A DNA stretch of 64,000 nt from Larkinella rosea (GTDB lineage: Bacteria; Bacteroidota; Bacteroidia; Cytophagales; Spirosomataceae). The notes beneath the pieces were generated by a model. That model saw only the letters and a program-made list of their open reading frames with translations. It searched no databases and was not told the origin of the DNA. The stretch spans positions 62,001-126,000 of the forward strand of contig NZ_RQJO01000016.1 of assembly GCF_003858635.1 (NCBI RefSeq), given 5' to 3'. The position numbers were made by a program, and so were the translations under genes. How positions within the stretch are numbered: the first letter of the stretch is position 1; every line of letters begins with the position of its first letter. Shown piece by piece: positions 9,967 through 20,026 of the stretch.

Positions 9967-10074
9967 TGGGGTTTCGGTTTTCAGTTTGCGGTATTCGGTT
10001 TACGGTTTCTGGTATTCGCCGGGCCAACGTTCCGGTGGCTAATGCGTCAGCCAACCGAAAACCGAAAACGGGTT
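9967..10074 (-). repeat. Low-complexity CGGTTT-rich spacer inside the operon
   Basis: This 108-base gap between CheR and CheB contains many near-repeats of CGGTTT/GGTATTCGG (for example TATTCGGTTTACGGTTTCTG) and no gene. All other junctions of the operon are under 12 bases or overlapping, so the spacer may be a later insertion or a processing site. Confidence 0.4.
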
Positions 10075-10902
10075 TTATGTCTTACTTCGGTAAATTCGAA
10101 CCGCCGGGCTGACGACATCGAACTGATGCCGGGCTTCCGAAAACAGCAACGATTCCTTCATGCCGAGCGCCAGATACCCCAGCGGGCTCAGGCTGTTGCT
10201 GAACAAAGTCATGACCCGGTTTTGTAAAGTCCGGTTGAAATAAATCAGCACATTCCGGCAGCACACCAGTTGAAATTCGTTAAAAACCTGATCCGTTGCC
10301 AGATTGTGCGTTGCAAACACCAGATTTTTCCGGTATTCTTTATGAATGATTGCGTTATCGTAGCGGGCCGTATAATACGACGAAAAATCCCGGATTCCGC
10401 CCGACTGAATGTAGTTCGACGTATATTCCTTCATGTTCTGCAACGGCACGATTCCCTGCCGCGCCCGCTCCAGATTGGCCGGATTCAAGTCGGTCGCGTA
10501 AAGCCGCGCCCGGTTGAGCAACCCCACTTCGTGCAACAGAATGGCCATCGAAAACACCTCCTCGCCGGTCGAGCAGCCCGCGTGCCAGATTTTGATGGTC
10601 GGGTACGACGCCAGCTTGGGCAACACATTATTTCTCAGCTCTTTATAAAACGCCGGATCGCGAAACATTTCCGTTACATTCACCGTCAGCGACTCGATAA
10701 ACCAGGTAAAAAACCGGCTATCGTTGGTCAGTTGGTACTTCAGTTCGTAGGCCGTCAGACAGCCGGCCTTCTGCATACAGCGAATCACCCGGCGCTGCAG
10801 CGAAGCCCGGGCATAATCACCAAAATCGTATCCATACTGTTTCCGGACAAGTAGAATAATTTCTTCCAGTTCCTCCGTTGAAATGTGACTATGAACTGTC
10901 AT
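10075..10902 (-). CDS. CheR-type protein methyltransferase
   Basis: A 275-aa SAM-dependent glutamate methyltransferase. The N-terminal helical CheR domain (about 1-75) is followed by the Rossmann methyltransferase domain with WHAGCSTGEEVFSMAILL (SAM binding), ATDLNPANLERAR and the CRNVLIYFN signature. The start overlaps the stop of the upstream hybrid kinase by four bases (ATGA), indicating translational coupling. The neighbouring CheB domain forms the opposing activity. Confidence 0.95.
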   Translation of the reverse strand: MTVHSHISTEELEEIILLVRKQYGYDFGDYARASLQRRVIRCMQKAGCLTAYELKYQLTNDSRFFTWFIESLTVNVTEMFRDPAFYKELRNNVLPKLASYPTIKIWHAGCSTGEEVFSMAILLHEVGLLNRARLYATDLNPANLERARQGIVPLQNMKEYTSNYIQSGGIRDFSSYYTARYDNAIIHKEYRKNLVFATHNLATDQVFNEFQLVCCRNVLIYFNRTLQNRVMTLFSNSLSPLGYLALGMKESLLFSEARHQFDVVSPAVRIYRSKT

Positions 10903-13900
10903 GCTTTGACGGATAGCCAGACCCGCATTAACGAAAATAAACGCCCGCTGTCAACGGGTTTGGTAATATAATCCGATGCGCCGGCTTCGATGGTTTTTTC
11001 GCGGTCACCAGCCATTGCCTTGGCGGTCAGGGCAATCACCGGCAGTTGCGTCATTTTCAAATCCGTGCGAATCCGCCGGGTTGCTTCATAGCCGTCCATT
11101 TCGGGCATCATAATGTCCATCAGCACAATGTCGGTATCGGGATTTTCCTGCAATAGTTCCAGGGCTTCCCGGCCATCGACCGCCGTCAGGACGTTCATTT
11201 GCTGCTCTTCCAGCAGGGTACTCAGGGCAAAAACGTTCCGCATGTCGTCGTCGACCAGCAACACTTTTTTCCCCTGCAAACTCTGGTCGTTGATTTGCGT
11301 CAGCGGTTTGGGCAATTCTTTGGTTTGCACTTCCTGTACACGATACAAAAACAGTTCCAGTTCGTCCATCAGCCGGTCAATGGCCTGCGAAGATTCCCGA
11401 ATCACCACATCCGACAGCTTTTTGAGCTGGTATTCATCGGCCGGTTTCAGGTCCTTGTCCATGTAAATGATCACCGGCAGCGACTCCGCCGGCATGTCTT
11501 CCCGCAGCTGTTTCAACTGTTGAACCCCCTGCTCCAGATCGCCCCCCATATCGACAATCAGACAGTCGTAGGTGTGTTCCCGAAGTTTTTTCAGCGCTTC
11601 TGCATTGGTGGCAACGTACTCACATTCCAGGTCGGCATGCCGCTGACTGATGATTTTCCGCAAGGAGTCGTCGTTCAGGTAATCGCCCGACAACACCAGC
11701 ACTTTCTTGATATGCCCCTGCAAATGGTCACTGATCCGCCCAAATGCTTTCTCCAGATCTTCTTTTTCGACCGGTTTTCGGATGTAGGCCAGTGCGCTCC
11801 CTATGCCCGACTTCGGCTCGTCGGCCGCCGACATCACGTGCACCGGAATCGTTTTCAGGCTATCATCATTTTTCAGCCAGTTAATGACGCTCCAGCCATC
11901 GACCACCGGCAACTGCATGTCCAGAATAATCGCCGACGGTTTATACTTTCGGGCGTAATAGATGCCCTCATCGCCCCGCAAAGCCACCACGGTTTTGTAG
12001 TTTTTACTACGGGCAAAATCCTGAACCACAGCGGCAAAAGTGGGATCGTCTTCAATAATAAGCATCACCTTATCGCCTTTTTGCAAGGTATGCCGGTCGT
12101 CTTTCAGCGTATTCTGCTCCTCCACGTTGTGCATCAACTGGGGCACAATGTCCTTCAAAGGTACACTTTCTTTTGTTGGTTCCGGCACAACTGCCGTGTG
12201 ATTATCAGACGCCGAAACTTCGGTAAGCGGCAGGTAAACCGTAAACGTGCTGCCCGCTCCTTCCGTACTTTGCAGCCGCATTTCACCCCCGAGCCGTTTC
12301 ACGAGTTCCTTGCTGATGGAAAGCCCCAGCCCCGTTCCGCCGTACTTCCGGCTGGTCGAGCCGTCGGCCTGTTGAAACGCTTCAAAAATCACCTGCTGCT
12401 TGTCCGGTGGAATACCGATGCCCGTATCCTGCACCGAAATCACCAGCAGCTGGCGGGCTTTCACCAGCGGTTCGTTCGAAAAACCGCCCATTGGCCCCTG
12501 CGTCCGGAACGCCAGTGTGACGGTTCCTCCCGAAGGTGTAAACTTGAACGCGTTGGATAACAGGTTCTTAATAACTTGTTCGAGCCGTTGTTTCGCGATG
12601 AATAAAACCGATGGTACCGACTCATCTACTTTCGTTACCAGTTGAACGCCTTTCTGATCGGCCACCACACTGAACAGTTGTTCCTGATCATGAACCATGC
12701 CACTGACCGACGTATTTTCGGCCACCATGTCGATTTTCCCGGCTTCAATTTTGGACAAATCCAGAATATCGTTGATCAGATTAAGCAAATCCGAGCCCGA
12801 TTTATGAATGACATTGGCGTATTCAACCTGTTTGCCGGTCAGGTTGCTGGTCTTATTCTCAGACAGCATTTTGGCCAGAATCAGGACGCTGTTCAGCGGA
12901 GTCCGTAATTCGTGCGACATATTGGCCAGAAATTCCGACTTATACCGACCGGTTTCTTCCAGTTCGCGGGCTTTCAGCGCCAGGGTCTGCCGCCCCACTT
13001 CCACGGCTTCGTTTTTCTCTTCCAGTTCGGCGTTAATCTGGCGCAATTCTTCTTCCTGCACCTTCAGTTCTTCTTCCGATGCCTGCAAAATTTCGGCCTG
13101 CCGCGTCAGTTCTTCGTTCGACTGCTGGAGTTCTTCCTGCTGATTTTCCAGAATTTCTTTCTGTTCCTGCACCTGCTCGAGCAACCGAATGACTTTTTTA
13201 CGGGCGTCGGCCGCGTTCAAAGCGATGGCAATGTTATCGGCAACCGTTTGCAGCAGATCCAGTTGCGCCTGGCTCATCGGCCGGAATGTCGCCAGTTCAA
13301 TCACTCCTTTCAATTCTTTTTTATACCACAGCGGAATAAAAACCAGCTGCCCCGGAACAGATTTTCCGCTGCCCGACTGAATGGTCCAGTAGTCGGGCGG
13401 AACCTGGTTGACGACCAATAGCTCGCTGCTCGTTGCGGCCTGTCCCACCAAGCCTTCCTGCAAACCGTACATACGTGCGGTGTGCTTCGGCAACGCAACC
13501 GACGCATTCAGGTCCAGTCGCTCCTTTTCCTCGTCGTAACAGTAAAAACCGCCCGCCTGAACGTTGAGGTACTGACTGAGATTTTTCAATACTTCGTGCG
13601 CCAGCGACTCCGTTTCGCTGGCACCCTGCATCGAATCGTTCACGACGCTCACGCCCGTCAGCAACCAGTTTTTTTCGACGCTCACCTGATTGAGTTGCTC
13701 CAGTTCTTCCAGATTCTGATTCAACTGAACTTCGGCTTTCAGGCGCTTCTTCAGTTCAAAATAGAATAAAAAGGAAATGACGATGCCCAGCACTAACAGG
13801 AAAACTCCGCCGATCGTGAACACGTAAATAGCGGAGGAAACGGCGCTTTCGCTTTCTTTCTCCCGATTTGCCAGCAGCAGTTTCTCAACCTGGCTCATGT

Positions 13901-14369
13901 CGCTCAGCTTCCGCCGGATTTCGTCCATCCGTTGTTTTTCGCCGTCGGTGATCCGGACGATGTCGGCCCGGGTATAACCGCCGGCCTCCGTGCCGAGTCC
14001 TTTCCAGTATACCAGCAAATTCTGAATCAGCCTTTCCGTTTCAATGGATCGCTCGGTTTGTTCAGGATTGTCCGTCACAAGATTCCGGATCGCGTGGGCC
14101 GACGGAATCACGTTTCCCAGGGCTGCATTATAGGGCTGCAAAAAACGCTTTTCGTTCGTAGACCGGAATGCCCTCCGGCCCGTTTCCATGTCGATCAGAT
14201 ACTGTTCCGTAATGGCAATATGACTCAATACCTTGTAACTATGCCGCACCCAACGCGCTTCTTCCAGCTGATTTTGAATTGTACGGAAGGCAATTCCTCC
14301 CAGCACAACCAGCAGAAAAAGGGCAAAGGCAATACCGATAAACAACCGATTGGTCGACGTAAATTTCAT
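10899..14369 (-). CDS. CHASE3-GAF hybrid histidine kinase with three receiver domains
   Basis: A 1156-aa membrane sensor. Order: transmembrane helix 1 (about 8-28), periplasmic CHASE3-type four-helix sensor, transmembrane helix 2 (about 183-205), GAF domain (about 240-385), a long Glu/Gln-rich coiled coil (about 390-465), HisKA with His486 (FLANMSHELRTPLN), HATPase, then three receivers. The first has Asp817 (IILDMQLPVVDG) and the last Asp1085 (IVLMDIMMPEMDG). The middle one keeps an Asp in LIVDMGGD but lacks the KP lysine motif and looks degenerate. ATG 14369 (MKFTSTNRL) is chosen over a TTG eight codons upstream. It is the first gene of the signalling operon. Confidence 0.95.
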   Translation of the reverse strand: MKFTSTNRLFIGIAFALFLLVVLGGIAFRTIQNQLEEARWVRHSYKVLSHIAITEQYLIDMETGRRAFRSTNEKRFLQPYNAALGNVIPSAHAIRNLVTDNPEQTERSIETERLIQNLLVYWKGLGTEAGGYTRADIVRITDGEKQRMDEIRRKLSDMSQVEKLLLANREKESESAVSSAIYVFTIGGVFLLVLGIVISFLFYFELKKRLKAEVQLNQNLEELEQLNQVSVEKNWLLTGVSVVNDSMQGASETESLAHEVLKNLSQYLNVQAGGFYCYDEEKERLDLNASVALPKHTARMYGLQEGLVGQAATSSELLVVNQVPPDYWTIQSGSGKSVPGQLVFIPLWYKKELKGVIELATFRPMSQAQLDLLQTVADNIAIALNAADARKKVIRLLEQVQEQKEILENQQEELQQSNEELTRQAEILQASEEELKVQEEELRQINAELEEKNEAVEVGRQTLALKARELEETGRYKSEFLANMSHELRTPLNSVLILAKMLSENKTSNLTGKQVEYANVIHKSGSDLLNLINDILDLSKIEAGKIDMVAENTSVSGMVHDQEQLFSVVADQKGVQLVTKVDESVPSVLFIAKQRLEQVIKNLLSNAFKFTPSGGTVTLAFRTQGPMGGFSNEPLVKARQLLVISVQDTGIGIPPDKQQVIFEAFQQADGSTSRKYGGTGLGLSISKELVKRLGGEMRLQSTEGAGSTFTVYLPLTEVSASDNHTAVVPEPTKESVPLKDIVPQLMHNVEEQNTLKDDRHTLQKGDKVMLIIEDDPTFAAVVQDFARSKNYKTVVALRGDEGIYYARKYKPSAIILDMQLPVVDGWSVINWLKNDDSLKTIPVHVMSAADEPKSGIGSALAYIRKPVEKEDLEKAFGRISDHLQGHIKKVLVLSGDYLNDDSLRKIISQRHADLECEYVATNAEALKKLREHTYDCLIVDMGGDLEQGVQQLKQLREDMPAESLPVIIYMDKDLKPADEYQLKKLSDVVIRESSQAIDRLMDELELFLYRVQEVQTKELPKPLTQINDQSLQGKKVLLVDDDMRNVFALSTLLEEQQMNVLTAVDGREALELLQENPDTDIVLMDIMMPEMDGYEATRRIRTDLKMTQLPVIALTAKAMAGDREKTIEAGASDYITKPVDSGRLFSLMRVWLSVKA

Positions 14370-14703
14370 GCGTTCAAAACGGAATAGAGACAAGTGACGG
14401 ATGTCGCACGTAAGCGAAGCTGTATCCCAAATTAACCTGCAATCAGGTATAAATCCAGTATGGACAAAACGAGCGGAAAATTCGGTTGGTGGAAACGAAA
14501 CGCCAGGTTATAATGCCATTAAATAAATACAAAAAGGCAAAAACCATACCGCTATTGTTACTAGATTTACAAATCAGTAGATTTAATATTATTCGATAAA
14601 ACTAGTAAGGAATTCCATTTGTCAGACAAAAATTTAGCTTTTTTTTTGTACTGTTGTTCCCGAAAGTTGTTATGAGTCTATGCCAGGTATTTCGATTTAA
14701 GCC
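14370..14703. other. AT-rich divergent intergenic region
   Basis: This gap between the hybrid kinase (minus) and the receiver-HPt gene (plus) must hold both promoters. It is clearly more AT-rich than the flanking genes, especially 14520-14650. I found no exact TAnnTTTG box in either direction and no hairpin worth naming. Confidence 0.5.
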
Positions 14704-15453
14704 ATGAACCCTCCAATTGCTAACCAAAACAGAAAGGCTGACTTGAGTGTTCGGGTTCTGATCGTCGAAGACAATTTCATTAACCAGACATTTTTATCGA
14801 CGCTCCTTCGCAAATATGGTGTGCCGAGTGTAGTGGTCAGCAACGGTCTGGAAGCCATCAATTTTTTGAAATCCCAGCGTGTCGATCTGATCCTGATGGA
14901 CATTCAGATGCCGGTGATGGACGGACTGACGGCCACGCAGCAGATCCGGCAACAGTTGCAGCTAACCGTTCCCGTGGTAGCTGTTACGTCCAATCCCGAA
15001 TTTGACGCCCGCCCCCGTTGCCGGGAGGCTGGCATGGACGATTTCCTGTCGAAACCCATCCAAAAAAAGCAGCTGGAAGCGATATTAGAGCGGTTTTTGC
15101 CCTCAAAAGAGGAAAAACCGCCGGTGGTCAATCAGGACTATTTGCGCGACATAACCGGCGGAGATGCGGGCTTGCTGACGGAACTGATCACGCTTTTCAA
15201 AACGGATTTGTCCGCCAATCGACAGGCGCTTTTTGCCGCGATTGAAACCAATAAGCGTGACGAATTCGACCACCTGGCGCATCGTTTCCGCTCTTCGCTG
15301 AACTCCGTTGCCATGCTGGATACCGCGGTCGAATTGAAAAAACTGGAACGCAACCCGACCCTGACGGACGCGGAAATCGGGCAACGACTGGAAGCGATAT
15401 TCGACGAAATAACGATTGGCATTCGTACGTTGGATCAATTAACCGAAAAGTAA
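14704..15453 (+). CDS. Receiver-HPt phosphotransfer protein
   Basis: A 249-aa cytoplasmic protein. The N-terminal receiver (about 15-130) has Asp66 (LILMDIQMPVMDG) and Lys117 (FLSKP). The C-terminal histidine phosphotransfer domain (about 150-245) has His193 in HLAHRFRSSLNSVA, with Arg-Ser in place of the usual Lys-Gly after the His. It is divergent from the hybrid kinase operon and is a plausible phosphorelay intermediate for it (inference from position). Confidence 0.93.
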   Translation: MNPPIANQNRKADLSVRVLIVEDNFINQTFLSTLLRKYGVPSVVVSNGLEAINFLKSQRVDLILMDIQMPVMDGLTATQQIRQQLQLTVPVVAVTSNPEFDARPRCREAGMDDFLSKPIQKKQLEAILERFLPSKEEKPPVVNQDYLRDITGGDAGLLTELITLFKTDLSANRQALFAAIETNKRDEFDHLAHRFRSSLNSVAMLDTAVELKKLERNPTLTDAEIGQRLEAIFDEITIGIRTLDQLTEK

Positions 15454-15470
15454 CCGCCCCGAATAATTCC

Positions 15471-16472
15471 TTAAATCGATTCCCGCACCACCAGCGTGCT
15501 TTCCAGCACCACCCGGTCGAACGTAAACCGGGCATTGTTTAATTCACTGAAAACCAGTTCCACGGCCCGAACACCCATTTCAAACGCCGGTTGCGCCACC
15601 GAACTCAGGGGCGGATCGAGCAGTTCGTTGGCCGGTTCGTTGTAAAAACCGATGATCGCCAGCTCGTCCGGAATCCGGATGCCCTTGCGTTTGGCCATCA
15701 CCAGCCCCCATTGGGCAATCTGATCGCTGTACGCCAGAATCGCATCCGGTCGTTCGGGCGCATCCAGCACCTCGTTCAGCGACGCCAGCATGGCATCTTT
15801 TTCCAGACTCACGACCTTGATCAGCGTTTCGTCCGGCGGAACACCCGCGTCCCGCAGCGCCTGACGGTATCCTTCCAATCGTTTCTGGCTGATTTGCAGG
15901 TGCGTAGGTCCACCGAGGTAGGCGATTCGCTGCCGCCCCTTCCGAATCAGTACCCGGACGGCTTCGTAGGCGGCTTTATGGTTGTCGATGATTACTTTCG
16001 AACACGCAATTTCTTCGCAATCCCGGTTGAACAACACCAGCGGCACCTTTTTACTCTGAATCTTCCGCAGGTGATCAAACTGGGTGGTATTGGCCGAAAG
16101 CGACAGAATAATGCCCGACACCCGTGAACTCAACAAGCTCTGCACCTGCCGGATTTCCTTTTCATAGCTGTCGTCGGTCTGGCAAATCAGGAGCTGGTAA
16201 CCATACCGCTCGGCCACTTCGGCCATACCCGGAATCGCCTGAGCGTATAATGAATACGTGATTTTAGGCACCAGCACGCCAATCGTATTGCTCCGGCGGT
16301 TCAGCAGTTGGGCCGCCAGTTGATTGGGCTCGTATTCCAGTTGTTCGGCCAGCTCAAAAACCGCCTTTTTGGTGCTGTCCTTGATGTCCGGATGGTTGCG
16401 GAGCGCCCGCGAAACCGTCGAGATGGAAATACCCAGTCGGGTGGCAATGGTCTTCAATGATATTTCTTCCAT
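15471..16472 (-). CDS. LacI family transcriptional regulator
   Basis: A 333-aa regulator with an N-terminal LacI helix-turn-helix (SLKTIATRLGISISTVSRAL, then hinge LNRRSNTIGVLVP) and a periplasmic-binding-protein-like sugar sensor domain. ATG 16472 is chosen; the upstream in-frame start is only a TTG. It is divergent from the locus 2 SusC gene, and a LacI-type palindrome lies between them, so it probably controls that locus and itself. The ligand is unknown. Confidence 0.94.
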   Translation of the reverse strand: MEEISLKTIATRLGISISTVSRALRNHPDIKDSTKKAVFELAEQLEYEPNQLAAQLLNRRSNTIGVLVPKITYSLYAQAIPGMAEVAERYGYQLLICQTDDSYEKEIRQVQSLLSSRVSGIILSLSANTTQFDHLRKIQSKKVPLVLFNRDCEEIACSKVIIDNHKAAYEAVRVLIRKGRQRIAYLGGPTHLQISQKRLEGYRQALRDAGVPPDETLIKVVSLEKDAMLASLNEVLDAPERPDAILAYSDQIAQWGLVMAKRKGIRIPDELAIIGFYNEPANELLDPPLSSVAQPAFEMGVRAVELVFSELNNARFTFDRVVLESTLVVRESI

Positions 16473-16575
16473 GGTGTGGTTCCCCGAAAAGTCTAACAAA
16501 CATTCAACAGTCCAAAAGCCGCCAATGACCCCTCTTCTACAAATATATTCTATGATTCGGGGAATCTAAAAAATA

Positions 16576-16589
16576 TGCAAAGGTTTGCG
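16576..16589. promoter_or_regulatory. Candidate LacI-family operator
   Basis: TGCAAAGGTTTGCG contains the perfect inverted arms GCAAA/TTTGC around GG, close to the general LacI/PurR-type operator (TGCAAACGTTTGCA). It lies between the divergent LacI gene and the locus 2 SusC gene, 104 bases from one start and about 130 from the other. Confidence 0.6.
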
Positions 16590-16717
16590 GCAAGGATTGC
16601 AGAAATTTTTTAAGGTTTTTACTTGAAAACACAGAATAATCACTAATCATTTGATTGATAATCCAACGAAATACAGCATTCAACACTTTAATGTTTCTCG
16701 GTAAAATACAATATGAT

Positions 16718-19700
16718 ATGAAAAAGAACAGCTACTACCTGAGCCGATTGCTGCTCTGTCTCCTCCTTGCGGCTGTTGGCAGGCCCGGGGCCTACGCCCA
16801 GCTGATGGCATCGGCGGCCGGAACCCTTCCCGCTAACCTACCGCTCGCCAAAACCGCCCTCAGCGTCAAAGGCCGGGTAACGTCCGAAAAAGGCGAAGCG
16901 CTGGTGGGCGTCAACGTCATTCTGAAAGGGACCACCACCGGGATGACTACCGACGCCAACGGCGATTATACCATCAACGTGCCCGACGAATCAGCGGTTT
17001 TGGTTTTCAGTTTTATCGGGTACAAAAAACGGGAAGTTGCGGTCGGCAACCAGTCGATCCTCAATGTAACGATGCAGCCCGATAACCAGACGCTGAACGA
17101 GGTCGTCGTGACGGCGTATAGCTCGCAACGCAAAAAAGACATTACCGGGGCCGTGGCGGTGGTGAACGTCAACGACATCACCAAACAACCGACCGGTTTT
17201 GTGACCAATCAGTTGCAAGGCCAGGCCGCCGGGGTGACGGTTATTTCGTCCGGCCAACCGGGCAGCGATCCGCAGATTCGGATTCGCGGGATCAACACGT
17301 TTGGGAACAACACCCCGCTGTATATTGTCGATGGGGTGCCGACGCAGAACATCACGAACCTGAACCCGAACGACGTGGGCTCGATTCAGGTGTTGAAAGA
17401 TGCCGGGGCGGCTTCGATTTACGGATCGCGGGCGTCGAACGGGGTGATTATTATTACGACCAAGAAAGGCCACGGCAAGGTCAATGTGCAGTACGACGGT
17501 TTTTACGGGGTGCAGACGCCGATGAAGGGTAATGTCTGGGACCTGCTCAATCCGCAGGAAGAAGCCAATCTGCGGTGGGTCGCCAACAAAAATTCGGGGA
17601 TTGCGATCAACGATCCGATGTACGGCAAGGGCGCGACACCGGTTTTGCCGGATTACATCCTGCCGCTGGGCAAAATGGAAGGCGATCCGGCAGTTGATCC
17701 GGCTAAGTATTACGTCAACCCCAACTACACCAGCGCCGACGATTACAACACCTTTTACCGCATCATCAAAGCCAACAAAGCCGGAACGGACTGGTTCCAC
17801 GAAGTGTTCAAACCGGCCACCAACACCAGCCACAATCTGACAGTCAACGGGGGCACCGAACGCGGAAGCTATTTATTTTCACTGAATTACCTCAACCAGC
17901 AGGGAACGCTCCTGAGCACGTACCTCAAACGCTACACCCTCCGGTCCAACACCCAGTTCAACGTTTCTGACCATATCCGCATCGGCGAAAACCTGACGTA
18001 CACCATCAGCCAGAATCCGAAAATCGACGAACAGGCCAACAACAACGTCATTTCGGTAACCTATTCGATGGCCCCGATTCTGCCGGTTTACGATATTAAA
18101 GGCAATTACGCCGGGGCATTCAATACCGGTTACAACGGCAACAACCCCGTCGCGACGCTCCAGCGCAATGCCCGCAGCAACCGCGATATGGGCCACCGGT
18201 TGTTCGGGAACATGTACGCCGAAGTCGATTTCCTGAAAAACTTCACGCTGCGGACCAATTTCGGGGGCGAAACCTACTTCAACTCGGCGCGCTCGTTCTG
18301 GTACCCGATGTACGAAAATCCGGAAAACTCGAACACGAACTCCTTTTCGCAAAGTTCGAATACCGGCTATACCTGGACCTGGACCAATACACTGACGTTT
18401 CAAAAACAATTCGGCACCAGCCACGATCTGAAGGTGGTGGTTGGAACGGAAGCCTACAAGAATTACTTCGAAAACCTCGGCGGCACCACCTTGAGCTACT
18501 TCACCTTCGATCCGAATTACACGACGCTCTCGACCGGTTCGGGCATTCAGACCAACTTCAGCGGCCGCAGCCAGGAAACGCTCAGTTCGGAGTTCGGGCG
18601 GGTCGATTACAGTTTTCAGGATAAATACCTGCTGAGCGGAACGATCCGGCGCGACGGTTCGTCCAAGTTCGTACAGGAACAATACGGCTGGTTTCCGGCG
18701 GTAAGCGCGGGCTGGCGGGTTTCGAAGGAAAACTTCATGTCGGGCATGAAATGGCTCTCCGACCTCAAACTTCGGGGAAGCTGGGGTGTGATGGGCAACC
18801 AGCTGAATGTCAACGCCAACAACGGGTATTACACCTTCGTGATGGATAAAAGCGCGTCGTATTACGACCTGGGCCGCACCAACAATTCGAACATGGCCGG
18901 TTTTCAGGTCGGTCAGATCGGAAATCCGAACGCCAGATGGGAGAAAAACATCAACGCCAACCTCGGAATCGACGCCACGCTGCTGAATGGGGCCATCGAC
19001 ATTTCGGCGGATGTGTTCCGGAAAGACATCAGAGATTTGCTCTACAACCCAGCCATTCCGGGTACGCAGGGCGTCGGGACGGTGCCGTTTGTCAACATCG
19101 CGGGCGTTAAAAATACCGGTCTGGACCTGAGCATCAACGGCAACAAAACGTTCGGGAGCGAGCTGCGGGCCACGCTGGGGCTGACGTTCACGACCTACAA
19201 AAACGAAGTGACGCAGGTAACCGACAACACGAATTTCTTCTTCTCGCCCGGTCGCCAGCACAACGGCGTCGATTTTGTGCGCAACGAAGTCGGCCACCCG
19301 ATTGGTTCATTTTACGGCTACCAGATCGCCGGCTTCTGGAACTCGACGGAAGAGTTGAACAGCGCCAATGCAAAAGCGCAGCAAGCCACCGGCAACCCGG
19401 CTGAGGTGTACCAGACCGACCAGGCACTGGGTCGTTTCCGCTACACCGACACCAACGGCGACGGCCGGATTACGCCGGAAGACCGGATTTTCCTCGGCAA
19501 CCCGAACCCGGATTTCAACTACGGCATCAACCTGGGCCTGACCTACAAACAGTTCGATTTCAGCGCGTTCTTCTACGGCGTGCAGGGCAACGACCTCTGG
19601 AATTACAACCGGTATTACACCGATTTCTACGCGTCGTTCCTGCAAGCCAAGAGCAAAACCGCCTACTACGACGCCTGGACGCCCGAAAACCACAACGCCA

Positions 19701-20008
19701 AAGTCGCCATTCAGGAAACCAAAATGACCTTCAGCACGAACGGCGCACCCAATTCCTACTACGTCGAAAACGGTTCCTACCTGAAACTCAAGAACATGCA
19801 GATCGGCTACAACCTGCCGACGGCCCTGTCGAAAAAAGTGGGCGTTGAAAAGCTGCGGGTGTACGTACAGGCGGCTAACCTGTTCACGCTCACGAAATAC
19901 ACCGGTCTGGACCCGGAAATCAGCGGTTCGGCGGTTAGTTTCGGTGTCGATCGGGGCGTGTATCCCAATGATCGTCAGTACTTAATGGGCCTTCGGTTGA
20001 GTTTCTAA
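16718..20008 (+). CDS. SusC/RagA family TonB-linked outer-membrane transporter (locus 2)
   Basis: A 1096-aa transporter. The signal peptide (MKKNSYYLSRLLLCLL...AYAQ) precedes a carboxypeptidase-regulatory-like domain (GRVTSEKGEALVGVNVILKG), the SusC signature NEVVVTAYSSQRKKDITGAV (a variant of the usual GYGTQ), the plug (VLKDAGAASIYGSRASNG) and the barrel ending MGLRLSF. ATG 16718 is preferred because it starts the signal peptide; an upstream TTG would add 21 residues. It heads an operon with SusD, a heparinase-like lyase and an esterase. Confidence 0.96.
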   Translation: MKKNSYYLSRLLLCLLLAAVGRPGAYAQLMASAAGTLPANLPLAKTALSVKGRVTSEKGEALVGVNVILKGTTTGMTTDANGDYTINVPDESAVLVFSFIGYKKREVAVGNQSILNVTMQPDNQTLNEVVVTAYSSQRKKDITGAVAVVNVNDITKQPTGFVTNQLQGQAAGVTVISSGQPGSDPQIRIRGINTFGNNTPLYIVDGVPTQNITNLNPNDVGSIQVLKDAGAASIYGSRASNGVIIITTKKGHGKVNVQYDGFYGVQTPMKGNVWDLLNPQEEANLRWVANKNSGIAINDPMYGKGATPVLPDYILPLGKMEGDPAVDPAKYYVNPNYTSADDYNTFYRIIKANKAGTDWFHEVFKPATNTSHNLTVNGGTERGSYLFSLNYLNQQGTLLSTYLKRYTLRSNTQFNVSDHIRIGENLTYTISQNPKIDEQANNNVISVTYSMAPILPVYDIKGNYAGAFNTGYNGNNPVATLQRNARSNRDMGHRLFGNMYAEVDFLKNFTLRTNFGGETYFNSARSFWYPMYENPENSNTNSFSQSSNTGYTWTWTNTLTFQKQFGTSHDLKVVVGTEAYKNYFENLGGTTLSYFTFDPNYTTLSTGSGIQTNFSGRSQETLSSEFGRVDYSFQDKYLLSGTIRRDGSSKFVQEQYGWFPAVSAGWRVSKENFMSGMKWLSDLKLRGSWGVMGNQLNVNANNGYYTFVMDKSASYYDLGRTNNSNMAGFQVGQIGNPNARWEKNINANLGIDATLLNGAIDISADVFRKDIRDLLYNPAIPGTQGVGTVPFVNIAGVKNTGLDLSINGNKTFGSELRATLGLTFTTYKNEVTQVTDNTNFFFSPGRQHNGVDFVRNEVGHPIGSFYGYQIAGFWNSTEELNSANAKAQQATGNPAEVYQTDQALGRFRYTDTNGDGRITPEDRIFLGNPNPDFNYGINLGLTYKQFDFSAFFYGVQGNDLWNYNRYYTDFYASFLQAKSKTAYYDAWTPENHNAKVAIQETKMTFSTNGAPNSYYVENGSYLKLKNMQIGYNLPTALSKKVGVEKLRVYVQAANLFTLTKYTGLDPEISGSAVSFGVDRGVYPNDRQYLMGLRLSF

Positions 20009-20026
20009 CCTTCAAAAATCATTCAC

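Noticed and set aside
8274-10902. Classical motility chemotaxis cluster
   Set aside because: CheB and CheR are present but CheA, CheW, receptors and flagellar or gliding genes are not.
17879-19297. Long open frame on the minus strand (472 codons) opposite SusC
   Set aside because: Antisense to the TonB-barrel coding sequence; translation resembles no protein family.
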